From the NCBI RefSeq assembly GCF_001458775.1, contig NZ_CZPZ01000001.1:248001-312000 (forward strand): a stretch of DNA of 64,000 nucleotides, written 5' to 3'. The notes under the pieces were generated by a model. That model was not told the origin of the DNA. It saw only the letters and a program-made list of their open reading frames with translations, and searched no databases. Within the stretch, counting starts at the first letter, position 1, and each line of letters starts with the position of its first letter. Below are positions 18,117 through 27,468 of this stretch, one piece after another. The stretch comes from Candidatus Nitrospira nitrificans (GTDB lineage: Bacteria > Nitrospirota > Nitrospiria > Nitrospirales > Nitrospiraceae). The translations under genes and the position numbers were made by a program.

Positions 18117-19322
18117 TTATCGTTCCCTTCCTTTAGCGACTTGGTCAAGCGCCTGGAATAACCGCAGCTCATCGACCGCCCAATTATACTTCTCGGCGAT
18201 CGCAGCCTTCCCATTCCTCCCCATTTCTTCCCTCGTACTTGCCTGCTCCAACGTAAGAACGGCACGTGCGAACTGGTCGAAGTCTCTGTCCGGAAATACC
18301 AGTCCGCATCGCTCTTCCTCGACGATGCGTTCTGTCGGCTTTGCATTCGATACGATCACAGGTTTGCCCATCGACATATAATCAAATAATTTATTGGGAA
18401 CGGTCGTGTTCCAACTCTCAGTAGCATGGTGGGGGACCAAACCAATGTCCGATTCCAGAATGACACGAATGGCAGAAACATAGTCGAGCCAGCCTAGGAA
18501 TGTCACGTGTTCCAGTAAATGCAATTCGGCCGCAAGCCGCTTAAAATCATTCTCGTGCCGTCCCGTGCCTACGATGAGAAGCCGCGCGCCAGGAATCCGC
18601 TCGCGGATAATCGGCATAGCGCGAATAGCCGTTTCGATCCCACGTGGCCATTCCAATAACCCCAAATAAACAAGCACCAAACTGTTTGAATCTCTTATCA
18701 CCACACCATCATGCGAACTCGGCGCTTCTTCCCATCGCGCAGACGTCGGGGTATTGATGACGAGTGAGATTTTTTCTGCGGGAACGCCGGCGCTCAGAAG
18801 GCGATCGCGGGATTCCTCAACCACCACGATAATATGGTCACACCACCGAAGACTGAGGTATTCGACCAGACGAATGATATGCGGATTTCTCACCACCAGA
18901 TTAAGAATTGAGAACCCACCTCGATCCCATAGATCTTGAATCATAGCGGGATAGTTCTCAGCCATGTCGACGACCACAGGAATGCCCAGGAGGCGGCCGC
19001 TTCCGATCGCCGTCAATGCCAACGGTAGATCCCGGACGATGATCACGTCCGCTTTTACTTTTCGAACTGTTCGCCAGATATGATAGATCCAAAGGGGATT
19101 GCAAAAAGCCGGAAAACCGATGAGGTTATTCAGCCTTCCCCAACTTGAAGACAGCGCCGGGAGGCGATGAATATGAAGATGTTTCGTTTGCTCATAACTT
19201 TGACGTCGCTTTGAATTCCGACAAACGAGATGGACGACGTGCTTCTTCGCAAGCGAGTCGCATACTTTTTCGACCCGGACATCCCAAGGATAATCTGCAT
19301 CCCAAATGTGGCAAACAATCAC
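18117..19322 (-). CDS. Glycosyltransferase family 4
   Basis: The GTG start at 19322 overlaps the TGA of the preceding glycosyltransferase (GTGA). The 401-residue GT-B protein has a donor-binding half with LVLVYLGLLEWPRGIETAI, GARLLIVGTGRHENDFKRLA and the EX7E-like region around NKLFDYMSMGKPVIVS. N-terminal features (VRVEKVCDSLAKKHVVHL) fit the WbuB/group 1 type. It should add a sugar to the growing lipid-linked repeat unit at the cytoplasmic face. Donor and linkage cannot be told from sequence. Confidence 0.85.
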   Translation of the reverse strand: MIVCHIWDADYPWDVRVEKVCDSLAKKHVVHLVCRNSKRRQSYEQTKHLHIHRLPALSSSWGRLNNLIGFPAFCNPLWIYHIWRTVRKVKADVIIVRDLPLALTAIGSGRLLGIPVVVDMAENYPAMIQDLWDRGGFSILNLVVRNPHIIRLVEYLSLRWCDHIIVVVEESRDRLLSAGVPAEKISLVINTPTSARWEEAPSSHDGVVIRDSNSLVLVYLGLLEWPRGIETAIRAMPIIRERIPGARLLIVGTGRHENDFKRLAAELHLLEHVTFLGWLDYVSAIRVILESDIGLVPHHATESWNTTVPNKLFDYMSMGKPVIVSNAKPTERIVEEERCGLVFPDRDFDQFARAVLTLEQASTREEMGRNGKAAIAEKYNWAVDELRLFQALDQVAKGRER

Positions 19323-20467
19323 GCAGGCACTCTCGAGTTACCCATCAGCTCACAATATAAATCGCCTGTCAGGGCTGCCGTCCGCTCAATGGAAAAGCGT
19401 GACTCGACTCGCGCCCGCGCAGCCTTTCGCAGCCGATTGCGCAACACCTCATCATTCGCCATCGTCTCAATAGCATCCGCGAGTACGTCGACATCCCTGG
19501 CCTGCACCAGTAGGGCTCCTTGCTCGTCGTCCAAGATCTCCGGAATCCCTCCGACACGGCTCGCAATGATCGGCACGGCCATCGCCATCGCCTCCAGTAA
19601 AACCATCGGAACACCTTCGTGGAGAGACGGCAATGCCAAGACATCAAACACCCCCATCAGGTCGTACACATCATTTCTGGCGCCCAAGAACAGTACGCGT
19701 CCCGCAACACCAACTTCCCTCGCAAGCCCTTCCAACGCAGGCCTTAACGGACCATCGCCGACAATCAATAACTTCCTCTCCCGAGGTCCTTTATTCTTCG
19801 ATACGGCCCGTATTAAGTATTCAAGCCCCTTGACCGGGGTCAGGCGCCCCACCGATCCAATCACAAACTCGCTGGACGAAATACCTAACTGCTTACGCAG
19901 ATGGGCGCCGCTGCTTGTCGTTTTCACACGTGTTAAGTCGACGCCGTTTCTGATACAGCTGACCTTTCCTGTCGTATACCGACACCGAAGTATCGCGGAG
20001 ATTTCTTCCGACACGCCTACGAATCCGTGCCCCGCGACTTTTCCTACAATCGTATTCAGTGTGGTGTAGGCTCTCATCTTCACCGCAGCCCAGCCGTGAA
20101 GATGCTCATCCAATCCATGGTAAGTTTGGACCACTAGTGAATTGTGCGATAGTTTTGCGGCAAAGGCACCTAAAATATGCTCTTTGTATCGATGGGAATG
20201 CACAATGTCCGGACGGTGACGGCGCAGATGAGAGACCAGGGAACGCAGGGTTGACCATGCGCCCGCAGACTCATCATAGACCATTACCGAGATACCAGCA
20301 GCCGCAAGCTCTTCCGCTAGTCTCCCCTTGTTCAGCACAATCGCCGACAGATCAAACCTCTGATCAGCCTTGAGTGCCCGAAGTAGCGTGGCAATTTGCA
20401 CCTCGGCCCCAGCCCAGAGATCTCCAGAGGCCAGATGACAGACCCGAATAGGTTTCAACGCTGACAC
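19319..20467 (-). CDS. Glycosyltransferase family 4
   Basis: This 382-residue GT-B enzyme shows the group 1 signature: N-terminal LASGDLWAGAEVQIATLL, the hinge segment GSVGRLTPVKGLEYLIRAV, KLLIVGDGPLRPALEGLA, and the E-X7-E motif EGVPMVLLEAMAMAVPIIAS. It resembles the exosortase-A-associated PelF/WcaL type that contains HSHRYKEHILG. It acts in the cytoplasm on undecaprenyl-linked oligosaccharide. Its stop overlaps the next glycosyltransferase start, and it lies 45 bases after the GNAT gene. The specificity is unknown. Confidence 0.85.
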   Translation of the reverse strand: MSALKPIRVCHLASGDLWAGAEVQIATLLRALKADQRFDLSAIVLNKGRLAEELAAAGISVMVYDESAGAWSTLRSLVSHLRRHRPDIVHSHRYKEHILGAFAAKLSHNSLVVQTYHGLDEHLHGWAAVKMRAYTTLNTIVGKVAGHGFVGVSEEISAILRCRYTTGKVSCIRNGVDLTRVKTTSSGAHLRKQLGISSSEFVIGSVGRLTPVKGLEYLIRAVSKNKGPRERKLLIVGDGPLRPALEGLAREVGVAGRVLFLGARNDVYDLMGVFDVLALPSLHEGVPMVLLEAMAMAVPIIASRVGGIPEILDDEQGALLVQARDVDVLADAIETMANDEVLRNRLRKAARARVESRFSIERTAALTGDLYCELMGNSRVPA

Positions 20468-20512
20468 CTGCCTCTTGTCCGTCCGTCAAAGCCAGATACC
20501 TTCCAATGATTT

Positions 20513-21709
20513 CTAAAAGTTCTGGTCAGCATCAGAGTCACCACGCATGAGGTGCCAGTCATCGAGCGAGATCTTTTCAAGCTCCAATGGAGATCGACTG
20601 TGGTATGCGAAGTGGAGATTCCCATGGATTCTTAAAAACCCGTTTCTTAGCAGCCCCTGTCCAAGCGACTTGAGAGATGCCGTGCAGAGTAGAGCATCGA
20701 CTCCCTCTTGCCTCGCCCACTGGGCGACATAGGCAACGAGTCCATGCAGAACAGAGGACTCCCGAGGGTCATAGAGACAATCCACGATGGTGCCGAACTT
20801 CATATCTCCCATCCGTCGATCATTCAAAAACTGCTTGAACTTTACGATACAGTAACCGAGCAGTTTTTCATCGCGGCGGCACGTCAGTAGCCGGTATCCC
20901 TCGATCTTCCTCCCATACCTAGATTCCAGTGCGGCGCGATCTCGAACCAGAGCCGCGCCCAGCTGCCCGGCCACGGATTGCCAGAGATGGGTATAGCTAT
21001 CATCGAAAGCCTCTTCCCATTGAAGATCGGCCTGGATCGGTTTCGGCCTGGCCAGGCAATTCATTCCCAACCATAATCGCTGCCCGAGTGCCAATCCGGC
21101 ACTCCCTACCAAGCGAACAAATCTGCTCTTTAAATAAGGCCGTAAAAATGAGCTCTCGCCCCCTGCAGATACCGCTTCTACCGTGGACGGCTGAATATTT
21201 TCCAGGACGCCTCTGGCATTCATCACACGGAGATACTGCGGGAGCACGCCCTTATGCACCCACTTGAGACCTGTCAAGATTCGAAGGACGGGAGGTTCGA
21301 CGTGCAGCGACATCGCGCAATCCAACGCGCGATTGACTTCCTTAATCAAAAGCGGCCCTACCAACCCGCTCCGATACTCAGGAAGGACCATAAAACCGAC
21401 GATCCAGTGTGCGGCCTTCACCCCGGAAGAAATCGACAACCGCACGGGAATAGTCGTTACATGCCCGACGATCTTCTCATCTTTGAGAAACACAAACGTC
21501 GGCGCATCCGGTGGGGAAGCTGGGCCTGTATCCGCTTGTGAAGCAGGTGTGGTCTGCCCTGAGTCGATTTCTCGGGATGAACCAGGCCATATGACGCGAC
21601 AAAATTCATGAAAGGCACGGGCCAGGTGCTCACCATACAGGCATACCCCGGCAATCTCTTTGCTTTCCATTGTAAGAGTTTTTGTGTTCTGGCCGAGATC
21701 GGCCCGCAT
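20513..21709 (-). CDS. GNAT-like N-acyltransferase
   Basis: The ATG at 21709 overlaps the stop of the acyl carrier protein gene (TGATG), arguing for translational coupling; a second ATG at 21670 has no better signal. The 398-residue protein has a GNAT-like fold: TFVFLKDEKIVGHVTTIPV, then VGFMVLPEYRSGLVGPLLIKE at the acyl-donor site, and a second GNAT-like half near residue 270 (YRLLTCRRDEKLLGYCIVKF; ALLCTASLKSLGQGLLRNGF). Coupling to a carrier protein and an FkbH protein suggests that the donor is an acyl-ACP. It would acylate a sugar or amino group of the polysaccharide. The acceptor is unknown. Confidence 0.7.
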   Translation of the reverse strand: MRADLGQNTKTLTMESKEIAGVCLYGEHLARAFHEFCRVIWPGSSREIDSGQTTPASQADTGPASPPDAPTFVFLKDEKIVGHVTTIPVRLSISSGVKAAHWIVGFMVLPEYRSGLVGPLLIKEVNRALDCAMSLHVEPPVLRILTGLKWVHKGVLPQYLRVMNARGVLENIQPSTVEAVSAGGESSFLRPYLKSRFVRLVGSAGLALGQRLWLGMNCLARPKPIQADLQWEEAFDDSYTHLWQSVAGQLGAALVRDRAALESRYGRKIEGYRLLTCRRDEKLLGYCIVKFKQFLNDRRMGDMKFGTIVDCLYDPRESSVLHGLVAYVAQWARQEGVDALLCTASLKSLGQGLLRNGFLRIHGNLHFAYHSRSPLELEKISLDDWHLMRGDSDADQNF

Positions 21710-21936
21710 CAGGAGGAAATGCCGTAGCCCTTCAAGATCGCCTTGATCTTTCCGACACTCGTCATTTCCATGGCATCGGCGATGGAGAGAGAGACTTTAT
21801 AATGTTCCTCCAGACTCGTGATCAGCGACAAATGTCCCATCGAGTCCCACTCCGCAAGAGTGTCTTTGGAGGACGAGTCGGTCACATTCCACGGATCAAG
21901 ATTAAATACTTTTCCGACAATCGCTTCAATGGTCAT
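21709..21936 (-). CDS. Acyl carrier protein
   Basis: The ATG at 21936 is set by GGAAG 4 nt upstream and starts inside the end of the FkbH gene; an earlier in-frame start would add 15 residues copied from that overlap. The 75-residue product has the carrier fold with the phosphopantetheine Ser32 in EWDSMGHLSLI. It is a dedicated carrier, not the fatty-acid ACP, judging by its place between an FkbH-like protein and a GNAT acyltransferase. It should hold the acyl group (for FkbH proteins often a glyceryl or hydroxyacyl unit) as a thioester. It needs a phosphopantetheinyl transferase encoded elsewhere. Confidence 0.85.
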   Translation of the reverse strand: MTIEAIVGKVFNLDPWNVTDSSSKDTLAEWDSMGHLSLITSLEEHYKVSLSIADAMEMTSVGKIKAILKGYGISS

Positions 21937-24202
21937 CAGACTTCCTTTCTTCAGCCACTCTGATCCACGCAGGTCTTGCAATCCCAGCCTGAGAGAGATT
22001 CAGTTCCCACTCCTGATGCTCCCCGTCTTCCTTCAGAAGACCGAACCCGTGCTGAGCGTAAAACTCCGTGACGGGATGATTTTTTTTCGTCGCGCGAAAC
22101 TCCCCCACCAGCCTCATGACGCCGGCCCCCGCTGCGTCCGAGCAAATCCGTTCCAGGAAGGCGGTCTCAATACCGAGCCCCATGACCCGACAGCTCATGA
22201 GGAGGCTATCGATATGCCAGACATCTGGTCCCTTCCATACCACCGCAGCGCCCACAAGTCCGTGATCCCCAAAGCGGTCTTTGACGTGGAGGTCATAGAG
22301 AATCGTCTCAGCCGATGCCATGAACCTTCCAACGTCTTCGGCTTGATAACGCCGTGTGGTCAGATTGAACTGATTCGTCTTATTAAATAACTGCACCAGC
22401 CGGGATGACACCTCCCGAGATGCCTGGGCGATCACAACTTCTATTTCAAGAGAATGCAGGTACTCATCCAGCGAGGCAGATGTACTCTTGGCTGCCTTCC
22501 GTTTTGACTGAGCCTGATACTGAGCCACTCGCGTCTCATCTTCTTTCGTCAGTGCTAACAGTTCAAAATCCGACAACTCCTCGATTGTCCGGCGATAGAG
22601 AGAGGCATCCTTCGGTAGATCGACGGTGTGCACTTCCGGAAGCAGTTGTCGAACCAATTCCCGTTCATTCGGATTATCATCGATGAAGACGAGCGAATCC
22701 AGGCCGATGTTCAGCTCTTTGGCAATTTCTCGAATATTCTCCGCCTTATTCTGCCAATTGATCCGCATCGCGGCGAAATGCTCCTCCCGCAACACCATGT
22801 GCGGATGGTGGCGGATCACCTGAAGCGCATCGTCCGGATTGTTCTTGGAGCAAACGGCCAGCAGAATTCCCCGGCGCAAGAGCCCGAGCAGCGCCCGTTG
22901 GAATTCCACGTATTCAATCCCCGGGGCCGCCGGTCCAAGCCCTACACCTTCAGCCCCCACCTCTCCCACGATACCGCCCCATAACGTGCCATCGAGATCT
23001 AGCACGACACACTTTTTCGTCAGCCCCTTCAATGGTTTGATGTACCGCATGGAAAATTTGGCCAACTCGTGCAATGCCGTCTCACTAAGCCGCATGCTCG
23101 CCATATATGACAATTTCGGATTGAGGCTGCGCTCTTTCCCCACCCAAGAAAGGACGAAATCCAACGGCAATAGATACGCCCGTTCGTGAGTGCTCAATTC
23201 CTCGGCAAGAAGACGGTTCACCCCCGCGATCCAGGGAGCGATCCCTCCAGCGAGTCTATTATCAAGAATGCCGTAGCCGCTGCGATGCGCAGATGAAAAC
23301 TCATGCACGACGATCATGGCATTGCATCGAGCTTCTAATTCGCGAATCACAGTCAGCACGTGTTCGACGATCGTGGATCTGACCTGGCTTAGCTCCTCTT
23401 CCTTCGGCCCCGCCCCCAGTAGGGGAAACATATCCTCTAAGGCAAGAGCCAGAAATACGATATCCGGCCTCCCTGCATACAGTTGACTTCCAGGGTTCAA
23501 AACTTCCTGCATGTATTGGTTAAACGGAGCGAGATGAAATTTCGGGGACAAACCAACCCTTCGACACTCATCATCCAAATAAGGAATCAGCCAATCCAGT
23601 ACATATGAACTGAGAACACCAATGCTCACATCACGTCCCTGCGCCGGTGGCGGATATTTCTGCCGTTCTTTGAAGACATAGGCACGCATACTGTAGGAAG
23701 TATCGAGTGTGACGAGCATGCCACGGTACCGTTCTGCTTGCTGAAGGTCGCCGCTTCGAGCGGCGGAGTCGTAAAGTCCCCTCACGACCGCGACATTCGC
23801 CGGATCCTGTTCGAGTGCCGCACAGAGTACCGCTGTCGCATCACTGTGGTTGCCCTCTTGCATCAACACTTTTGCAAGACGAACGCCCACCCCTCCCTCG
23901 CCAAGCCACTTCAGCTTGAACGCCATTCGAACAAATCCCGTCGCTTCCTTGAGCAGCTTTTTTTCAACTAGCCTACGGCCAAGAATATCGGCCAATCGCC
24001 CCTTGCCGTCCAGTTTCGATACCTGTTCATCGTGCTGCCTCATCAACTCCTGAGCTTGTTGCGGGGAAGAGATGATCAACCGCTCCAGCGCTTGCTCCAA
24101 GAGCAAGGTTGAGGGCAGCAAGCTTCCATCAGTGTGATCTGGGAAGAGGGCGGTTAGGAATGTTTTCAGTCCGCTATCATCCGTAGAACGATCTTCCGTC
24201 AT
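21926..24202 (-). CDS. FkbH-like HAD-IIIC protein with C-terminal GNAT-like domain
   Basis: This protein of about 758 residues has four parts: a TPR-like helical N-terminus (to about 170), a region resembling the SGNH-like segment of FkbH proteins (190-390), a HAD phosphatase domain with DLDGTLWGG near 405, SKNN near 450 and VFIDDNPNER, and a C-terminal acyltransferase-like domain from about 590 (VQLFNKTNQFNLTTRRY; LLMSCRVMGLGIETAFL). In characterised relatives the HAD domain dephosphorylates 1,3-bisphosphoglycerate and loads a glyceryl unit on an ACP. The ACP gene overlaps its 3' end. ATG 24202 is preferred to the TTG 9 nt upstream. The loaded group here is inferred. Confidence 0.85.
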   Translation of the reverse strand: MTEDRSTDDSGLKTFLTALFPDHTDGSLLPSTLLLEQALERLIISSPQQAQELMRQHDEQVSKLDGKGRLADILGRRLVEKKLLKEATGFVRMAFKLKWLGEGGVGVRLAKVLMQEGNHSDATAVLCAALEQDPANVAVVRGLYDSAARSGDLQQAERYRGMLVTLDTSYSMRAYVFKERQKYPPPAQGRDVSIGVLSSYVLDWLIPYLDDECRRVGLSPKFHLAPFNQYMQEVLNPGSQLYAGRPDIVFLALALEDMFPLLGAGPKEEELSQVRSTIVEHVLTVIRELEARCNAMIVVHEFSSAHRSGYGILDNRLAGGIAPWIAGVNRLLAEELSTHERAYLLPLDFVLSWVGKERSLNPKLSYMASMRLSETALHELAKFSMRYIKPLKGLTKKCVVLDLDGTLWGGIVGEVGAEGVGLGPAAPGIEYVEFQRALLGLLRRGILLAVCSKNNPDDALQVIRHHPHMVLREEHFAAMRINWQNKAENIREIAKELNIGLDSLVFIDDNPNERELVRQLLPEVHTVDLPKDASLYRRTIEELSDFELLALTKEDETRVAQYQAQSKRKAAKSTSASLDEYLHSLEIEVVIAQASREVSSRLVQLFNKTNQFNLTTRRYQAEDVGRFMASAETILYDLHVKDRFGDHGLVGAAVVWKGPDVWHIDSLLMSCRVMGLGIETAFLERICSDAAGAGVMRLVGEFRATKKNHPVTEFYAQHGFGLLKEDGEHQEWELNLSQAGIARPAWIRVAEERKSDDH

Positions 24203-24245
24203 ATAAGTCAATCCCGCTTGGCTGCCCGACCACGATTCCTTCCCG

Positions 24246-25169
24246 TCAAACTGAAACTATTTTACCGAGCAAGTAACGAGCCTCTAGTTTCAACATCTGC
24301 CACAATCCCAGCACTTGCCCTCTACCTTGGGTATCCACCAAGTAGTCCAACAGTTCGGACGTTGGCACATACCAGCCGGGCCGATTTCCCAGCCGCTCAA
24401 TGATGCGCGCGACCTGTGGGTCAAGCACACCATTCTTTGAAAATCCTTTTCCCAAATGAGTGGACACGATGCCTATGCCGCCTGCCCGCTCCAATGCCTC
24501 AAGCCGCTCATCGGTCAGAAGCCGGACAAAGGCAGACGCATCCGGCGCGTCGGCCGTGGAAAACCACTGATTGACATAGGGCGTATTCGAATGACGATAC
24601 GGCATCTCCGGATTTACATCCAGCATATTGAGACAAGAGAACGTAAAATTCCGCACATAGCGGATATGAGCTTGAGAAAAATCTCCCCAAAAGAAATCCG
24701 AGCCCGGCACAGCGCCTGCGTAATGAGCCCGCCGTTCTTTCAAGAGCAATTCGACGAGGGCACGAAAAATCCTCGTCTGAAATCGGCTGCGCCCCCAGTA
24801 GAGATTGTCTCTATTATACCCATGGTTGCAAAAAAGCCTGGGGTATTGCCCGAATTCCGCCTTGATCAGCTCCAGCCCCTGGATGGTCCTGGCGCGCTTG
24901 CTGGATTCCATGGTTGCCCCATGAAAGGCGATCTCAAATCCAGCCCGAGCTAAATCATGGACAAAGCTGAGATACTCTTTACGCTGTAATGTATCGGCCG
25001 CAAAAAATAGCCGACTTCCCTCCGGACAGTCCATCGGCCACACGGTCTTGGTGGTGCGAAGGCCCGCCGCCTGTAAACACTCGTAGACAGGCTTCACGTT
25101 TTCCAACGTGGCATCATCCGTATCATCAAGAATCGTAAACGCGAATGTTTTGTCGTGTGGGAATTTCAT
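24246..25169 (-). CDS. Polysaccharide-deacetylase-like protein
   Basis: The 307-residue protein has a NodB/polysaccharide deacetylase-like barrel: N-terminal TFAFTILDDTDDATLEN with the Asp pair, FEIAFHGATMESSKR with a metal-type His, and SGIVSTHLGKG-like text near residue 245 for the last motif. The motifs deviate from classical NodB (the usual HXXXH is reduced), so metal binding and deacetylation are not certain. It starts 3 nt after the stop of the preceding glycosyltransferase and precedes the FkbH gene. The role is likely removal of N- or O-acetyl groups from the polymer or its precursor. Confidence 0.7.
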   Translation of the reverse strand: MKFPHDKTFAFTILDDTDDATLENVKPVYECLQAAGLRTTKTVWPMDCPEGSRLFFAADTLQRKEYLSFVHDLARAGFEIAFHGATMESSKRARTIQGLELIKAEFGQYPRLFCNHGYNRDNLYWGRSRFQTRIFRALVELLLKERRAHYAGAVPGSDFFWGDFSQAHIRYVRNFTFSCLNMLDVNPEMPYRHSNTPYVNQWFSTADAPDASAFVRLLTDERLEALERAGGIGIVSTHLGKGFSKNGVLDPQVARIIERLGNRPGWYVPTSELLDYLVDTQGRGQVLGLWQMLKLEARYLLGKIVSV

Positions 25170-25172
25170 GGT

Positions 25173-26282
25173 TCAGCGCCCGGCAATGGCATCGCAATAA
25201 CATTCCTGATAGGCATCGGCCATCCCCGCCAATGAGAATTCGTCTCGGACCCGTTCTCTTCCGCGACGTCCGAATCGCCTTGCCTCTTCCTTGTTTCGCA
25301 AGAGATCAATCACTCGCTCGGCCAGGAGCTGCGGATTCTCCGATGGGATAAGATATCCCGTCACCCCCTCTTCGACAAGTTCCACATTGCCACCCACGCG
25401 CGTCGCTACCACGGGGCATTCAGCCGCCATCGCCTCAAGAAGAGCCATCGACAGCCCTTCGGACAGGGAAGGCAATACGAATACGTCCATTAGATTCAAT
25501 AACACTGGAATGTCGCTACGGAATCCCAACAACTGGACATGCTCTTCGACTCGAATCCTGACAGCTTCCTCTTTTAACTCCTCTGCGAAATCGCCCTGTC
25601 CAACGAGTACGAGTCCTGTCCGGGGATAGACTCGCAGGATGGCCGGCATGGCTCGAATCAGGTGAATCTGTCCTTTCACGGGATAGAGCGATCCGACCGA
25701 ACCGATCAGATGATCCCATTTCGTCAGATCGAGATCTTTCTTCACCAATTGAATGTGCAGCTCATTGGAGCGCTGAGGGGTTTCAACCCCGTTATAGATG
25801 ACCTTGATCCGGTGGGAAGGAATGCCGACCCGCTCGACCACGAACTGTTTGAGATCTTCAGAAACCGCGACCATTCTCGCCGCTCGGCTGACCAAACGAT
25901 AGGCCATCCTCCTCTTGCCTTGCTCGGAGTAATAATTCTTTCCATGAATCGTCGCTACGACAGGAATACCAGCCAACCTGCCTAACAAAGTCCCATATGT
26001 GTTCGCCGTAAACTCATGAGCATGGATCAATGCCACTCGCTCAGCTTGTAACAGGTGTAAAAAGTTTTGGGCCCATCGCACATCAAAAGCTCCGTTGATC
26101 TCGATCACATGCGTCGGCAGGCCGACCTGCTCGCAAGCCTTCGAAAGCCATCCCGTTCGGAACAAACACACGACCGATCGAAACCGCTCCGGATCCAGCG
26201 CGCCTGCCAGCCGTTTCACGATCATTTCAGCGCCGCCAGGCCCGCTGGTACTCGAGAGATGCAGAATTGTCGCGGGAGTCAT
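25173..26282 (-). CDS. Glycosyltransferase family 4
   Basis: This is a 369-residue GT-B enzyme of group 1: HLSSTSGPGGAEMIVKRLA at the N-terminus, IGSVGSLYPVKGQIHLIRAM at the domain hinge, GLVLVGQGDFAEELKEEA, and the donor E-X7-E motif SEGLSMALLEAMAAECPVVA. No membrane span is present, so it acts at the cytoplasmic membrane face on lipid-linked glycan. It sits 9 bases downstream of the acyltransferase-3 gene and 3 bases upstream of the deacetylase-like gene. The sugar specificity is unknown. Confidence 0.85.
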   Translation of the reverse strand: MTPATILHLSSTSGPGGAEMIVKRLAGALDPERFRSVVCLFRTGWLSKACEQVGLPTHVIEINGAFDVRWAQNFLHLLQAERVALIHAHEFTANTYGTLLGRLAGIPVVATIHGKNYYSEQGKRRMAYRLVSRAARMVAVSEDLKQFVVERVGIPSHRIKVIYNGVETPQRSNELHIQLVKKDLDLTKWDHLIGSVGSLYPVKGQIHLIRAMPAILRVYPRTGLVLVGQGDFAEELKEEAVRIRVEEHVQLLGFRSDIPVLLNLMDVFVLPSLSEGLSMALLEAMAAECPVVATRVGGNVELVEEGVTGYLIPSENPQLLAERVIDLLRNKEEARRFGRRGRERVRDEFSLAGMADAYQECYCDAIAGR

Positions 26283-26291
26283 ATCACATCC

Positions 26292-27395
26292 CTACCAGCG
26301 CAACTTTGAGCCATGATTCAGACGAGGCTCCGGCAATGGCACCTGCCCCAATAGCGACCGGCCAAACGAATATTTCCCCAACACTTTCGTGATCCCCCAG
26401 GAAAGAGCGACCGTCACAATCGAGGCAACAACCACAGAACCAAGATGGTTGGGAGGGGCGAGACCCGAGAGCACCGCGACGACGATCCAGACAACATAGG
26501 GAGCGTGAAGCAAATAAATACCCATCGTGTCGTATCCCATTGTGAACTTCCAGCCGGTTGCAGCCGCTATTTTGAGCAACACCCCGTACATCCCGACCAG
26601 ATAGACCAGCTGCACAAGAAATGAGCTCGCTGGAGAGAGCACGAACCATCCCAGCGTGGCCAACCCCAACCCAGTGAGGCCGATCAAACCGGCCGTCGGC
26701 TTTATCTGTTCATGCCATTTCCTCAACACGACTCCAAGCAGATAAAACTGCATTCCCCACAAGGCCAGCAACACCGGATCGGCGCCGGGGAAAAACCAGC
26801 GCTTGGGATTACTGGACACATAGAGCGCGATGTATGAGAGTGTAAGTCCGAACCACACTCCGCCCGAGCATCTGAGCATAGGTTTCACAGCCACAGTGCT
26901 AAGACGTACGAGAAAGAGAGAGAGAAGAAAATACATATGATGGGACAGTTCTGAATAATAGAGCACTGTCGCGAGTCCGCTGAGGCTCTTGCCCAGAATA
27001 ATCGTTTCCTGGACGAGTCCTTTTAGTTCGATCGCGAATCGCATGAGCATATACAGCATGCTGAATGCGGCCCAGGGGAGAAGCAGTCTTCTGACGTTTT
27101 TCCTTATGTAAGCCCCATAGAGAAAATTGTCCTTTCCCGCCCACTGATGCGCAAACAGAAATCCATCCGAAACCAGAAACAACGGCACCGCGACGGCCCC
27201 CACGAGAAACAGGAGACCCTCCTGCATAGCCGGAGCAAGCTCAACTCTCGACAGCACATGCACGGCAACCACCATCACAATTCCTGTTGCTTTGATGGCG
27301 TCAAGAAACGTCATGCGTTCGCCCACGGATCGTCCGAACATCGCGGCACTGCCGGTGGCGAGTCGAACGTCAGCTCTGAATGTTTCGCTCGACAT
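26292..27395 (-). CDS. Acyltransferase 3 family membrane protein
   Basis: About ten predicted membrane spans begin after a short hydrophilic N-terminus. Family markers are the start of the first span with RMTFLDAIKATGIVMVVAVH (the catalytic-type His of acyltransferase 3) and the Arg of the second region (IRKNVRRLLLPWAAFSML). Proteins of this family O-acetylate or O-succinylate sugars using acyl-CoA across the membrane. It is a second acylation route in the locus beside MBOAT/SGNH. The acyl group and acceptor are unknown. Confidence 0.8.
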   Translation of the reverse strand: MSSETFRADVRLATGSAAMFGRSVGERMTFLDAIKATGIVMVVAVHVLSRVELAPAMQEGLLFLVGAVAVPLFLVSDGFLFAHQWAGKDNFLYGAYIRKNVRRLLLPWAAFSMLYMLMRFAIELKGLVQETIILGKSLSGLATVLYYSELSHHMYFLLSLFLVRLSTVAVKPMLRCSGGVWFGLTLSYIALYVSSNPKRWFFPGADPVLLALWGMQFYLLGVVLRKWHEQIKPTAGLIGLTGLGLATLGWFVLSPASSFLVQLVYLVGMYGVLLKIAAATGWKFTMGYDTMGIYLLHAPYVVWIVVAVLSGLAPPNHLGSVVVASIVTVALSWGITKVLGKYSFGRSLLGQVPLPEPRLNHGSKLRW

Positions 27396-27468
27396 GAATC
27401 TCTACTCTTCCATTCTCAATAGACTCTCGAACCCAACGGTTCCATTTCCCCGTTGCAAAGGAGACCCG

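Noticed and set aside
18113-18346. N-terminal extension of the asparagine synthetase
   Set aside because: It would bury the essential Cys2 and only repeats sequence from the end of the upstream glycosyltransferase gene in another frame.
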